Assembly: GCA_026225055.1 (NCBI GenBank)
Contig: JAMFSA010000245.1
Span: 1-40,314 of the forward strand
Length of the DNA: 40,314 nt
Direction of reading: 5' to 3'
From: Mucilaginibacter xinganensis
GTDB lineage: Bacteria; Bacteroidota; Bacteroidia; Sphingobacteriales; Sphingobacteriaceae
Shown: piece by piece, positions 8,570-15,624 of the stretch
Position numbering within the stretch: position 1 is the stretch's first letter
Layout of the letters: each line of letters opens with the position of its first letter
Made by a program: the position numbers and the translations under genes
Notes under the pieces: model-generated
What the model was told of the DNA's origin: nothing
Database searches by the model: none
Seen by the model: only the letters and a program-made list of their open reading frames with translations

Positions 8570-10129
8570 TTACCGTTCCACTTTATAATAATCCATCAAA
8601 TTCAACAACACCCCATTCGTCCAACCAAAGCCATCCTGTAAATTATACTCGCCGCCGCCTGCTTTTGAATGGGTATCAACCACATTATATTTCTCTAACA
8701 GTTTCCCTGTTTTTTTAAATGTGCGGATATTCGTTTTTATCCATGCCATAGCTATATCCTTAGCTAACCTGGATTGATGATAATTGATCAGCCCATAAAT
8801 AGCCATATACTGTAATGGCGCCCAGGCATTCGGGCTATCCCATTGTTGTCCGTTTGTATTTAAGGTGGTAACTAATCCGCCATCCTGCAAAAACTCTGTT
8901 TGCAAGTGCCCGGCAACGCTTACTGCCTGTACCGTATCAGCTATATGAAATTCAAGTGGAAAAACGCCGGCCAAGGTTTTAGCGGCGCTTAGCTGCTTTT
9001 TGCGCCAGTTATAATCAACAAACCAACCGCGGTTATTATCCCAGCAGTATTTTAATATAGCTACCTTACGGTGCGATGCTTTTGTTTGATACAAGTTGTA
9101 ATTGGCTTTATCACCCTTCAACTTATAGCTTTGCGCGATAGTCTGCTCTAAATGGTATAGCAAACAATTCAAATCAACCGGTATCAGATCAATAGTTTGA
9201 ATAGTAGCCAATTTAGCCGGATCGCTAAACCAGCGCGAACTAAAATCCCATCCGGATTCAGCCGCTGCTCTAACATTACGATAGAAAACCGGTGCCGCCT
9301 CCTTGCTTTGTTTGGCTGATAATACATCCTCTTTATAAGATTCTTCTCTTGGCTGATCGGACGCGTCCCAATACCTGTTCAGCACTTCGCCGCTCGTTAA
9401 TTTTACAACGTGCCTGCTGGCATTGCCTTTTTTTAAACCGACAGCACCATTCATCCAATAAGCATATTCTTTTAATAGCTCAGGCTGATACTTTACCAGC
9501 GTTTTAGCGCCATCATCGTGCGAAAGCAGTTCAACCATCAGCGAAAAGAACGGTGGCTGCGAACGGGTTAAGTAATAGGTACGATTACCATTGGGTATAA
9601 AACCATATTTATCTATCAGGTAAGCAAAATTGCCAACCATATTTTCAATCATTTTGGTTTTATGGCTCTCCTGCAAACCCAGCATCGTGAAGTAAGAATC
9701 CCAATAATACACTTCGCGGAAACGCCCGCCCGGCACTATGTAGCTGTGCGGCAGATCCAAAAGCGATACACCTTTAGCAGTATCCGGCTGGCGCGATAAC
9801 ACTTGCCATAAAGTATCAATATGCTTTCGGATGCCGGCCGAGACATCGCTTTTATAATTGCTGTTAGCAGCTTGCGGTTCTATAAAATAAGTATTTACAA
9901 ATTTACTAAGATCAAATCCCGGCTTTTTCTTCTCTGCACGATAATGTGCCATAATAACTTTAACGGGTTGTTTTGGCACCGCATCCACAAAAGTTTTATT
10001 ATCAGGATAAACAGATGAAAGTTGTACCGCCTCAAAAAGCCCCGGGTACAACTGCCGTGGCGAAAGCTGCTGCGAATAAGCAACCCAATAAGTAAGTACT
10101 ATAGCTAATGTTAAAAATAAACGCTTCAT
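8570..10129 (-). CDS. treA: Periplasmic trehalase (GH37)
   Basis: This enzyme hydrolyses alpha,alpha-trehalose to two glucose units. Both trehalase signatures are intact: PGGRFREVYYWDSYF, and QWDSPNAWAP in the C-terminal third. A C-terminal GGGEYNLQDGFGWTNG segment matches the usual GGGGEY..QxGFGWTNG block. Residues 1-20 (MKRLFLTLAIVLTYWVAYSQ) form a signal peptide, so it works in the periplasm like E. coli TreA rather than cytosolic TreF. The length of 519 residues is normal. The gene is followed 3' by the palindromic repeat at 8453-8538, and there are only 73 bp to the end of the CDF transporter gene upstream. The two could be cotranscribed, but their functions do not suggest a link. Confidence 0.93.
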   Translation of the reverse strand: MKRLFLTLAIVLTYWVAYSQQLSPRQLYPGLFEAVQLSSVYPDNKTFVDAVPKQPVKVIMAHYRAEKKKPGFDLSKFVNTYFIEPQAANSNYKSDVSAGIRKHIDTLWQVLSRQPDTAKGVSLLDLPHSYIVPGGRFREVYYWDSYFTMLGLQESHKTKMIENMVGNFAYLIDKYGFIPNGNRTYYLTRSQPPFFSLMVELLSHDDGAKTLVKYQPELLKEYAYWMNGAVGLKKGNASRHVVKLTSGEVLNRYWDASDQPREESYKEDVLSAKQSKEAAPVFYRNVRAAAESGWDFSSRWFSDPAKLATIQTIDLIPVDLNCLLYHLEQTIAQSYKLKGDKANYNLYQTKASHRKVAILKYCWDNNRGWFVDYNWRKKQLSAAKTLAGVFPLEFHIADTVQAVSVAGHLQTEFLQDGGLVTTLNTNGQQWDSPNAWAPLQYMAIYGLINYHQSRLAKDIAMAWIKTNIRTFKKTGKLLEKYNVVDTHSKAGGGEYNLQDGFGWTNGVLLNLMDYYKVER

Positions 10130-10202
10130 AATTTAGGGTATGATGTTTTTTAGAACCCATTTCCTCAACTTTATGTTTTGATAAAATTTTCCTGATTGAA
10201 AA

Positions 10203-11099
10203 TCACTTCGCCACAGGCTCAATAAATATCCGCTTCATTTTCGGGAACTCCTTTTGTATGGCTTTGGTTATCCGTTCAATAGCATCGGTAATCTGCCGGG
10301 TGGTTAAGTCATCCTTAAAAATAGCATCCATCTGTAACAAAACCTCTTCCGGAGCCATATACATAGATGAGCGCTTTTTCACTTTCACAATCGCGGCATC
10401 ATCTTCTGTAAGTTTCACTACCCTGCGTAATGATTTTGTGCTGATAGTTTCACCCATTAATAAACTTTTACTTTCACTGGCCAGGAACCCGGATATAATA
10501 ATAAGCATCACCCCTATGATCATGGAAGCAACACCATCGTAATAAGGATTATGAAATAACCGGCCTAAATAAACACCCAGAAAGGCGATAACAAGACCAA
10601 ACAGATCGCCAAAATCGCCAAGCAATACAATTATGGTTGATGGATCTTTAGTGGCGACCACCGCTTTCCAGAATGACATTTTACCCCGCTGCTGGTTAAA
10701 GGCCTTTAATACCGAAAACATGGAAACCAGGTTAAAAACAAATGCAATAGTTAATATCACGTAATTCCAGCTGGGGTTACCTTCAAGCCCGGGGCGTTGC
10801 AGGCGCGTGTATCCCTCATAAACGGAAATGCAACCACCAACAACAAAAATCACTAAGGATACAATGAACGACCAGAAATACAGTTCTTTGCCATAACCAA
10901 AGGGGCGATCAGCATCAGGCAATCTTCTGCTTGTTTTTATCCCCCATATCAATAAAAGCTGACTAATTGCATCAATAACCGAATGAATCCCTTCGGCAAC
11001 CATTGATGAACTGCCCGTTATTGCAGCCGCTACAAATTTTGATACGGCAATCAACAGATCAACTGCCAGCGAAATAAAAATGAATGACCTCGATTTCAT
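10203..11099 (-). CDS. CDF family metal efflux transporter, ZnT9-like subgroup
   Basis: This is a cation diffusion facilitator of 298 residues with about six transmembrane helices and a C-terminal cytoplasmic metal-sensing domain (from about residue 215, ending KRIFIEPVAK). Helix 2 carries an HxxxD pair (H39, D43 in EGIHSVIDAISQ). The loop RRLPDADRPFGYGKELYFW is typical of CDF proteins. In helix 5 the usual second HxxxD or DxxxD is not seen. The sequence there is LLGDFGDLFG, resembling the SLC30A9-like branch, so metal selectivity (Zn, Mn or Fe) cannot be assigned. The gene is divergent from a Crp/Fnr regulator across an 86-bp gap. CDF identity is firm. Confidence 0.88.
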   Translation of the reverse strand: MKSRSFIFISLAVDLLIAVSKFVAAAITGSSSMVAEGIHSVIDAISQLLLIWGIKTSRRLPDADRPFGYGKELYFWSFIVSLVIFVVGGCISVYEGYTRLQRPGLEGNPSWNYVILTIAFVFNLVSMFSVLKAFNQQRGKMSFWKAVVATKDPSTIIVLLGDFGDLFGLVIAFLGVYLGRLFHNPYYDGVASMIIGVMLIIISGFLASESKSLLMGETISTKSLRRVVKLTEDDAAIVKVKKRSSMYMAPEEVLLQMDAIFKDDLTTRQITDAIERITKAIQKEFPKMKRIFIEPVAK

Positions 11100-11185
11100 C
11101 TACTTACTTAATATTAATGCGGCAATATTGTTTTATGCTTGATATCATTTAATAGTCTATTGTACGCAAATCCTATATTTGTTTA

Positions 11186-11758
11186 ATGCATAAACAATTC
11201 ATCTCCTATCTGCGTCTTTTAAGAAATATTTCTGGTGAGGATGAAAACATCATTACCAATTATTTTGAGCATAAAACATTTAAAGAGGGTGAGATATTGT
11301 TTAAAGAAGGAAAAATCTGCCGGGAACTGTTCTTTGTTATTGAAGGTGTCATACGCATTGTATCCGTAAATGATAAGGGCATTGAATTAACACACTTCTT
11401 TTGTAAGGAAAACCAGTTTTGTACCATATTGCAAAGTTTTACTGATGAAACACCAGCTACAGCAGGTATACATGCGGCCTGCGATGCTGAAGTGTTTGTT
11501 ATTACTAAAAGCAGGCTGCTTAACCTATACAATCAGTTACCCTATATGAAAGAAATGATTGATGAGCTTAACCAAATACGTTTAATTGAAAAAGTAAACA
11601 TCCGCAATACTTTTTTGGGTGAAGATGCTGAGGGCAAGTACAGGTTATTCGTGGTGCAAAATCCGGATATTGCCTTGCGCGTGCCACTAAAAAACATTGC
11701 CTCCTATCTCGGCATAACACCGCAATCGCTCAGTCGTATTCGGAAAAATATTCGTTAG
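11186..11758 (+). CDS. Crp/Fnr-family transcriptional regulator
   Basis: This protein of 190 residues has an N-terminal cyclic-nucleotide-binding-like beta barrel (about residues 15-115, with GEILFKEGKICRELFFVIEG). A long dimerisation helix follows, then a compact C-terminal helix-turn-helix, IASYLGITPQSLSRIRK. The canonical cAMP-binding RxS motif is not apparent, and there are no Fnr-type N-terminal cysteines, so the effector is unknown. This short form is abundant in Bacteroidota, where it usually sits beside a gene it controls. Here an SDR gene follows 73 bp downstream on the same strand, making that gene the natural candidate target. A TATATTTG box ends 4 nt before the start codon, so the mRNA may be almost leaderless. 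Confidence 0.88.
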   Translation: MHKQFISYLRLLRNISGEDENIITNYFEHKTFKEGEILFKEGKICRELFFVIEGVIRIVSVNDKGIELTHFFCKENQFCTILQSFTDETPATAGIHAACDAEVFVITKSRLLNLYNQLPYMKEMIDELNQIRLIEKVNIRNTFLGEDAEGKYRLFVVQNPDIALRVPLKNIASYLGITPQSLSRIRKNIR

Positions 11759-11831
11759 ATTTTCGTTTTTACCATTTGTTAAGTGTATTGGCTTATTAAT
11801 TGGGCAATTTTGCATCAGAATTAATAATATC

Positions 11832-12572
11832 ATGGAAACACATAAAAACAATTCATCCTTAACAGGAAAAAGAGTGATCATTTTAGGCGGAAGTTCAGGC
11901 CTTGGCCTGGCAACTGCAATGGCAGCAGCTAACGAAGGTGCAAACGTTGTCATCGTATCAAGTAACCAGCAACGTATTAATAACGCACTACAAGGCTTTC
12001 CACCGGGCACTGAGGGCTATGCAGTAGATCTCAGCAGCGAACAAAACATCAAAGCTTTTTTTGATAAGATCGGCAATTTCGATCACCTGATTTATTCAGC
12101 AGGTGAAAATTTAAATCTCAACATCATCGATCAAACCGATATTGAGCAGGCGCGTACTTTTTTCAATATACGTTATTGGGGAGCTTTTGCAGCGGTAAAA
12201 TACGGTGCGCCAAATATTAATAAAGGTGGTTCTATATCATTAACCAGTGGTACAGCCAGCGCAAGGCCAGGCAAAGGCTGGTCGGTAGCCAGCAGCATTT
12301 GTGGCGCGATGGAAGGTTTTGTTAGGGCAATGGCTGTTGAGCTTGCCCCTATTCGTGTAAACAGTGTGGTACCAGGCGTTGTGGATACCAACCTTTGGAA
12401 CAGTATGCCTGCCAGTGATCGCGAAAATCTATACCAGTCAATGGCTGATGCGCAGCTTATAAAACGTGTAGGCCACGCAGATGATATAGCCCTGGCCTTT
12501 ATCTACCTGATGAAACAACAATATGGTACCGGCCAAAATATTACTGTTGATGGCGGAGCCGTGTTAGTATAA
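11832..12572 (+). CDS. Atypical short-chain dehydrogenase/reductase lacking YxxxK
   Basis: This is a Rossmann-fold SDR of 246 residues. The cofactor motif GGSSGLGLA (about 19-27), the SAGEN segment replacing NNAG (about 89-93), and the C-terminal APIRVNSVVPGVVDT block are all clear. At the catalytic position, where most SDRs carry YxxxK, the sequence reads WSVASSICGAMEG. The Tyr and Lys positions are occupied by about A153 and C157. The frame is intact, and I recall other SDRs with a similar replaced active site, so this is probably a subfamily trait rather than decay. Its substrate is unknown. It follows a Crp/Fnr regulator and is closed by a 10-bp-stem hairpin downstream. Confidence 0.85.
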   Translation: METHKNNSSLTGKRVIILGGSSGLGLATAMAAANEGANVVIVSSNQQRINNALQGFPPGTEGYAVDLSSEQNIKAFFDKIGNFDHLIYSAGENLNLNIIDQTDIEQARTFFNIRYWGAFAAVKYGAPNINKGGSISLTSGTASARPGKGWSVASSICGAMEGFVRAMAVELAPIRVNSVVPGVVDTNLWNSMPASDRENLYQSMADAQLIKRVGHADDIALAFIYLMKQQYGTGQNITVDGGAVLV

Positions 12573-12591
12573 ATAATTTGCCATTGACTAC

Positions 12592-12619
12592 TAAGCGCCA
12601 TTTTTAGCGATGGCGCTTA
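12592..12619 (+). terminator. Hairpin after the SDR gene
   Basis: A perfect 10-bp stem (12592-12601 with 12610-12619, core AAGCGCCAT/ATGGCGCTT) encloses an 8-nt loop, starting 20 nt after the SDR stop codon. There is no strong U tract, so it may act as a weak terminator or as a 3'-end stabiliser. Confidence 0.55.
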
Positions 12620-12691
12620 AATAACAGAAATTAAAATTGTTACTTAAAACATTTTGATGCTTCCGTAAGTTCCTGTTAAAAAAAGAAAAAC

Positions 12692-13219
12692 ATGGAATTA
12701 TCAGTCGACGGTGGCTTCCGCCAGTGGTGGTTGCTTTTAATAAGAGGATTATTATTTATCCTGGTTGGTATTTATATGATTGCCTCACCCGCTACCAGTT
12801 TTGTGGCGTTAGGCTTTTTATTTGGATTGATGATATTGCTGGCCGGGATATCCGAGCTATTACATGTATCAAACAGTCGCAATCATGGCAGCCGCAACTG
12901 GCATTTAGGCCTTGGCATACTCGAAGTGATATTAGGCATATTATTTATGAGCCATATCGCTACCAGCGTGGCTGTATTACGCATACTGGTGGGGTTATGG
13001 TTTATTTTCAGAGGGATCGCGTTGTTCAATTTCTCCCGGATTCTTGGTGCCTCATGGGTAACTAAATTGGGCGGGATTTTAACCGTTATTTTTGGTCTGT
13101 TGATCTTATTCGATGTTGTTTTTGGGTCCCTAACTATTATATTGTTTATTGCTATAGGCTTTATTATTACTGGTTTCTTTAATGTGTGGCTGGGTTATAG
13201 CCTTAAACCACGCACCTGA
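12692..13219 (+). CDS. HdeD-like membrane protein (DUF308)
   Basis: This is a small inner-membrane protein of 175 residues with six closely spaced hydrophobic helices arranged as three two-helix DUF308 repeats. The start MELSVDGGFRQWWLLLIRG is typical: an amphipathic lead-in followed by WWxLLxRG. E. coli HdeD is linked to acid resistance at high cell density, but most DUF308 homologues have no proven function and none can be assigned here. The gene stands alone, with a hairpin on each side (12592-12619 upstream, 13265-13300 downstream), so it is probably monocistronic. Confidence 0.85.
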   Translation: MELSVDGGFRQWWLLLIRGLLFILVGIYMIASPATSFVALGFLFGLMILLAGISELLHVSNSRNHGSRNWHLGLGILEVILGILFMSHIATSVAVLRILVGLWFIFRGIALFNFSRILGASWVTKLGGILTVIFGLLILFDVVFGSLTIILFIAIGFIITGFFNVWLGYSLKPRT

Positions 13220-13264
13220 TATAGAGTCAGGAATTAAGAGTCAAGAATCAGGAACCACGCTTTT

Positions 13265-13300
13265 TACAGTAACCTGTTCGTTAGCGAACAGGTTACTGTA
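13265..13300. terminator. Perfect 16-bp hairpin
   Basis: The arms 13265-13280 and 13285-13300 are exact complements (core CAGTAACCTGTTCG) with a 4-nt TTAG loop, 46 nt after the HdeD-like gene. A run of T precedes it, so it would terminate well on the minus strand, but the only gene it can serve is on the plus strand. Just before it, at 13224-13255, short AGTCAGGAA/AGTCAAGAATCAGGAA direct repeats occur. Confidence 0.6.
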
Positions 13301-13411
13301 TCATTATAGCACTATACACTATAAAAACAAATTATAAATTATTAATAATCAACACATTAATACCGTGGCATTCTATTTGAGCATACAATATATAATATAA
13401 CAGATGTATAT

Positions 13412-13723
13412 ATGAAACATCAAAAAGGCCTTAGGCGTGTTACCTTTTCACAGGAGCGTTTTGAGATATTAATAAAGAAACAAAAGAATGGCGAGGCAAA
13501 ATTTTCTGATCTGGTTGAACTGGACGAGATCGTAAACCGCGTACCCGATATCCGTCATATCATCCTGGAGGAAATGGAAGAAATTGATACTCCTAATGAT
13601 GAACCACGGCAGCAAGATATCATTACGGTAAAAGAAAACAGATCGCAGGGCTTATTGCAAAAAATCAAAGCATTTTTTAACCAGTTATTCTTTTTAGCTG
13701 ATAACCCGGTCACTTCTGTTTGA
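13412..13723 (+). CDS. Conserved-looking hypothetical protein, 103 aa
   Basis: I do not recognise a named family. The protein is charged and mostly helical. Residues 1-55 (from RVTFSQERFEILIKKQKNG to VPDIRHIILEEME) look like a folded helical unit. A polar linker rich in D, E, N and Q follows, then a hydrophobic C-terminal helix, KIKAFFNQLFFLADNP. It lacks a signal peptide and a clear transmembrane segment, although the last helix could associate with membrane. The start ATG at 13412 is the first in frame. A UBP-type zinc finger gene follows 35 bp downstream on the same strand, so the two may be coexpressed. Coding status is supported by length, codon use and position between genes. Confidence 0.6.
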   Translation: MKHQKGLRRVTFSQERFEILIKKQKNGEAKFSDLVELDEIVNRVPDIRHIILEEMEEIDTPNDEPRQQDIITVKENRSQGLLQKIKAFFNQLFFLADNPVTSV

Positions 13724-13758
13724 TATAAATTCCGATATATTTTTCTTATTTTTACTAC

Positions 13759-14031
13759 ATGGCAGACCAACAACTTTGTGAACATCTACTTGCAATAAAA
13801 ACTGTAAAACTCAGCGACGACCATGTTTGCGAGGAATGCATTAAAACTAATGATGAATGGGTACACCTGCGTACCTGCCAAACCTGCGGCGTAACGCTCT
13901 GCTGCGATGATTCGCCCAATAAACACATGACCAAACATTATCATGCCACCCACCACCCCGTTATAGCTTCGGCTGAAGAAGGCGAACGCTGGCTATGGTG
14001 CAACGCTGATCAGGAATTTGCTGACTATTGA
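13759..14031 (+). CDS. UBP-type zinc finger protein, 90 aa
   Basis: This is a single-domain zinc finger of the UBP (ZnF-UBP/BUZ) type. Metal ligands are plausible at CEH (7-9), CEEC, CQTCG, CC and the H-rich HMTKHYHATHHP segment, in the usual order and spacing. In eukaryotes this domain binds the free C-terminus of ubiquitin. Bacteria have no canonical ubiquitin, and the role of these small stand-alone proteins is unknown. There is no signal peptide. The gene follows an uncharacterised 103-residue protein by 35 bp and precedes an Rrf2 regulator with its own promoter. Confidence 0.85.
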   Translation: MADQQLCEHLLAIKTVKLSDDHVCEECIKTNDEWVHLRTCQTCGVTLCCDDSPNKHMTKHYHATHHPVIASAEEGERWLWCNADQEFADY

Positions 14032-14065
14032 TTGGTCATCCAAATCTCTTATTTTTTATTTCCTA

Positions 14066-14095
14066 TTGCTGAAGTTGATTTAAGCTTTACATTTG
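14066..14095 (+). promoter_or_regulatory. Promoter of the Rrf2 regulator gene
   Basis: A TTG at 14066-14068 is followed after 19 nt by TACATTTG at 14088-14095, an exact TAnnTTTG -7 element. Transcription should begin near 14102, inside the palindromic operator at 14096-14120. Binding there would block initiation. Confidence 0.75.
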
Positions 14096-14120
14096 TACTG
14101 TAATAAAATTAATTACAGTA
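14096..14120. promoter_or_regulatory. Palindromic operator 1 (TACTGTAAT-N7-ATTACAGTA)
   Basis: The perfect 9-bp arms 14096-14104 and 14112-14120 are separated by 7 nt. The site overlaps the expected transcription start and the first base of the Rrf2 start codon. An identical pair of arms with identical spacing lies at 14539-14563. I infer that it is bound by the Rrf2-family protein as an autoregulatory site. Confidence 0.8.
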
Positions 14121-14524
14121 TGAACAACGTTCAATTTGCTACCGCTACACATATACTTACGTTACTTACCGTAACTGAGGGTGTTGTGCCATCTGCCTAT
14201 CTGGCCGGGAGCATTAACATTAACCCGGTAATAGTACGCAAGGCTTTAAGTACATTGCGGGCACATGGCCTTGTTGAAACTAAGGAAGGAAAAGGCGGCG
14301 GCGCTATATTAGCAAAACCAGCCAGTAAGATCCTGCTTTCGGATGTTTATCATGCCGTAAACTCTACTCCCCTGCTTGGCAAAGCTAACAGACCAAACCC
14401 CAACTGCCCGGTAGGCATACAAATTAACGAGCACTTAATCGAACTATATACCCAAGCTGATAATGCACTTATTAATAAATTAAGCACTATAACATTGGCT
14501 GATTTTGTAAAGAAATTTCAATAA
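14120..14524 (+). CDS. Rrf2-family transcriptional regulator, YwnA-like
   Basis: This is a winged-helix repressor of the Rrf2 family, 134 residues. The HTH covers roughly residues 8-60 (ATHILTLLTV to STLRAHGLVETK), and the wing is KEGKGGGAILAKP. There is one cysteine (PNPNCPVG, near residue 98). It therefore lacks the three-cysteine Fe-S site of IscR/NsrR and more likely senses by single-thiol chemistry, if it is redox-active at all. The start at 14120 is preferred over an in-frame ATG at 14093, which lies within the -7 box. The downstream NAD(P)H-binding gene mirrors the ywnA-ywnB pair of Bacillus subtilis. Matching palindromes precede both genes, indicating shared control. Confidence 0.87.
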   Translation: MNNVQFATATHILTLLTVTEGVVPSAYLAGSININPVIVRKALSTLRAHGLVETKEGKGGGAILAKPASKILLSDVYHAVNSTPLLGKANRPNPNCPVGIQINEHLIELYTQADNALINKLSTITLADFVKKFQ

Positions 14525-14536
14525 AAAAATTTAACC

Positions 14537-14565
14537 AATACTGTAATAAATAACATTACAGTATT
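14537..14565. promoter_or_regulatory. Palindromic operator 2, upstream of the NAD(P)H-binding gene
   Basis: The 11-bp arms 14537-14547 and 14555-14565 (AATACTGTAAT and complement) flank a 7-nt spacer. The inner 9 bp and the spacing are identical to operator 1. It lies 30 nt before the ATG at 14596 and 12 nt after the Rrf2 stop codon. Confidence 0.8.
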
Positions 14566-14595
14566 TAATTCTATCATATCTAAATAAATTAAAAA

Positions 14596-15243
14596 ATGAA
14601 AGTAGCATTAATCGGAGCATCAGGCTTTGTAGGAAAAGCGGTATTAAATGAATTACTGCAAAAAGGTCATGAGGTTATAGCCATAGTTCGTAACCCTGAA
14701 AAACTGGAGGCGCAACCGGGTTTAACCATTGTTAAGGCAGATGCAACTAATATTGATGAGCTTGCTGAAGCCATTAAAGGTGCGGATGTAGCTGTAAACA
14801 CATTCAATGCAGGTTGGGGAAATCCAAATTTGTATGATGACTTCCTTAACGGTTCAAAAGCTATACAGGAGGGCGTTAAAAAATCAGGCGTAAAACGCTT
14901 ACTGGCTGTTGGTGGCGCAGGCAGTTTATTTATTGATGGTAAACAGTTGGTTGATTCACCGGAATTTCCGGCTGAATATAAGGCCGGTGCAACTGCGGCT
15001 CGTGATTACCTGGATGAAATTAAAAAAGAAACGGAACTGGATTGGGTATTTTTAAGTCCGGCAATTGAAATGCACCCAGGTACATCAGGCGTGCGCAAAG
15101 GCACTTACCGTTTAGGTAATGAGAGCCCTGTGTTTAATGCTGAAGGCCGGAGCATATTATCAGTTGAGGACCTTGCTTTGGTTATTGTTGACGAGATTGA
15201 GCAACACAAACACAGCCGTGAACGCATTACAGCTGCTTATTAA
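14596..15243 (+). CDS. NAD(P)H-binding atypical SDR (YwnB/NmrA-like)
   Basis: This is a Rossmann-fold protein of 215 residues with an N-terminal GASGFVG nucleotide motif (residues 7-13) and a second strand ending in VRNPEKL, as in the COG2910/YwnB group. Members reduce quinones or carbonyls or act as redox-dependent sensors; the substrate is not known here. The region LAVGGAGSLFIDG is typical of this group and replaces the classical YxxxK. The gene follows an Rrf2 regulator and has the same palindromic operator in front of it. It is probably repressed by that regulator and induced under electrophile or oxidative stress. The regulatory link is inferred from the operator; the fold is firm. Confidence 0.88.
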   Translation: MKVALIGASGFVGKAVLNELLQKGHEVIAIVRNPEKLEAQPGLTIVKADATNIDELAEAIKGADVAVNTFNAGWGNPNLYDDFLNGSKAIQEGVKKSGVKRLLAVGGAGSLFIDGKQLVDSPEFPAEYKAGATAARDYLDEIKKETELDWVFLSPAIEMHPGTSGVRKGTYRLGNESPVFNAEGRSILSVEDLALVIVDEIEQHKHSRERITAAY

Positions 15244-15257
15244 TATAAAATAATCAA

Positions 15258-15344
15258 ACTCTGTGCGTTTTGTGTCTTTACTTTGTTATCTCTGTGGTTG
15301 AATTTAAACTACTAAGTACAAAGATTACACAAAGTGCACAGAGT
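15258..15344. repeat. CTTTGTG/CACAGAG palindromic repeat, solo copy
   Basis: An imperfect inverted repeat with outer arms ACTCTGTGC (15258-15266) and GCACAGAGT (15336-15344), and further matches inside (TTTGTGT/ACACAAA, CTTTG/CAAAG). The same word set flanks the GxxExxY gene at 32412-32877. Confidence 0.7.
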
Positions 15345-15399
15345 TATTTTTTTGTTTGCCGATGTTATTTTCATTCTTAAATTAGATCAAAAAAACATC

Positions 15400-15621
15400 A
15401 TGCTGAAAAAAGGGGAACATATTGAAGGCACACCAGCCGAATTACAGGTTTTGTTAGACAAAGAACATGAAGCCAATGAGTTTTTTGAAAGCTTGTCAAA
15501 ATCATACAAACAAGGTTATTGCGATTGGGTAGGATCAGCCAAACAGGAAGAAACCCGTAAAGTAAGGGCCGAGAAGGCCATAATTATGCTGCGCAATAAG
15601 CAGAAAACGCTTAAAACGTAA
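15400..15621 (+). CDS. Stand-alone YdeI/OmpD-associated (OmdA) domain protein
   Basis: This is a 73-residue protein corresponding to the C-terminal OmdA domain of YdeI-type proteins. The pattern FFESLSKSYKQGYCDWVGSAK, then EETRKVRAEKAIIMLRNK, matches the conserved F..L......Y..W...AKK.ETR..R..KAI.ML block. The in-frame ATG at 15400 is preferred. The upstream ATG at 15334 lies inside a palindromic repeat and adds a hydrophobic stretch foreign to the family. It lacks the N-terminal DUF1801-like or DUF1905 domain commonly fused to it. OmdA proteins have been linked to antimicrobial-peptide and bacteriocin resistance, but the mechanism is unknown. It converges with the CLC-F gene, whose stop lies 3 nt away. 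Confidence 0.75.
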   Translation: MLKKGEHIEGTPAELQVLLDKEHEANEFFESLSKSYKQGYCDWVGSAKQEETRKVRAEKAIIMLRNKQKTLKT

Positions 15622-15624
15622 GCG

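Noticed and set aside
15334..15399. N-terminal extension of the OmdA-domain protein
   Set aside because: The extension begins in the palindromic repeat 15258-15344 and adds a hydrophobic stretch not seen in the family; ATG 15400 preferred.
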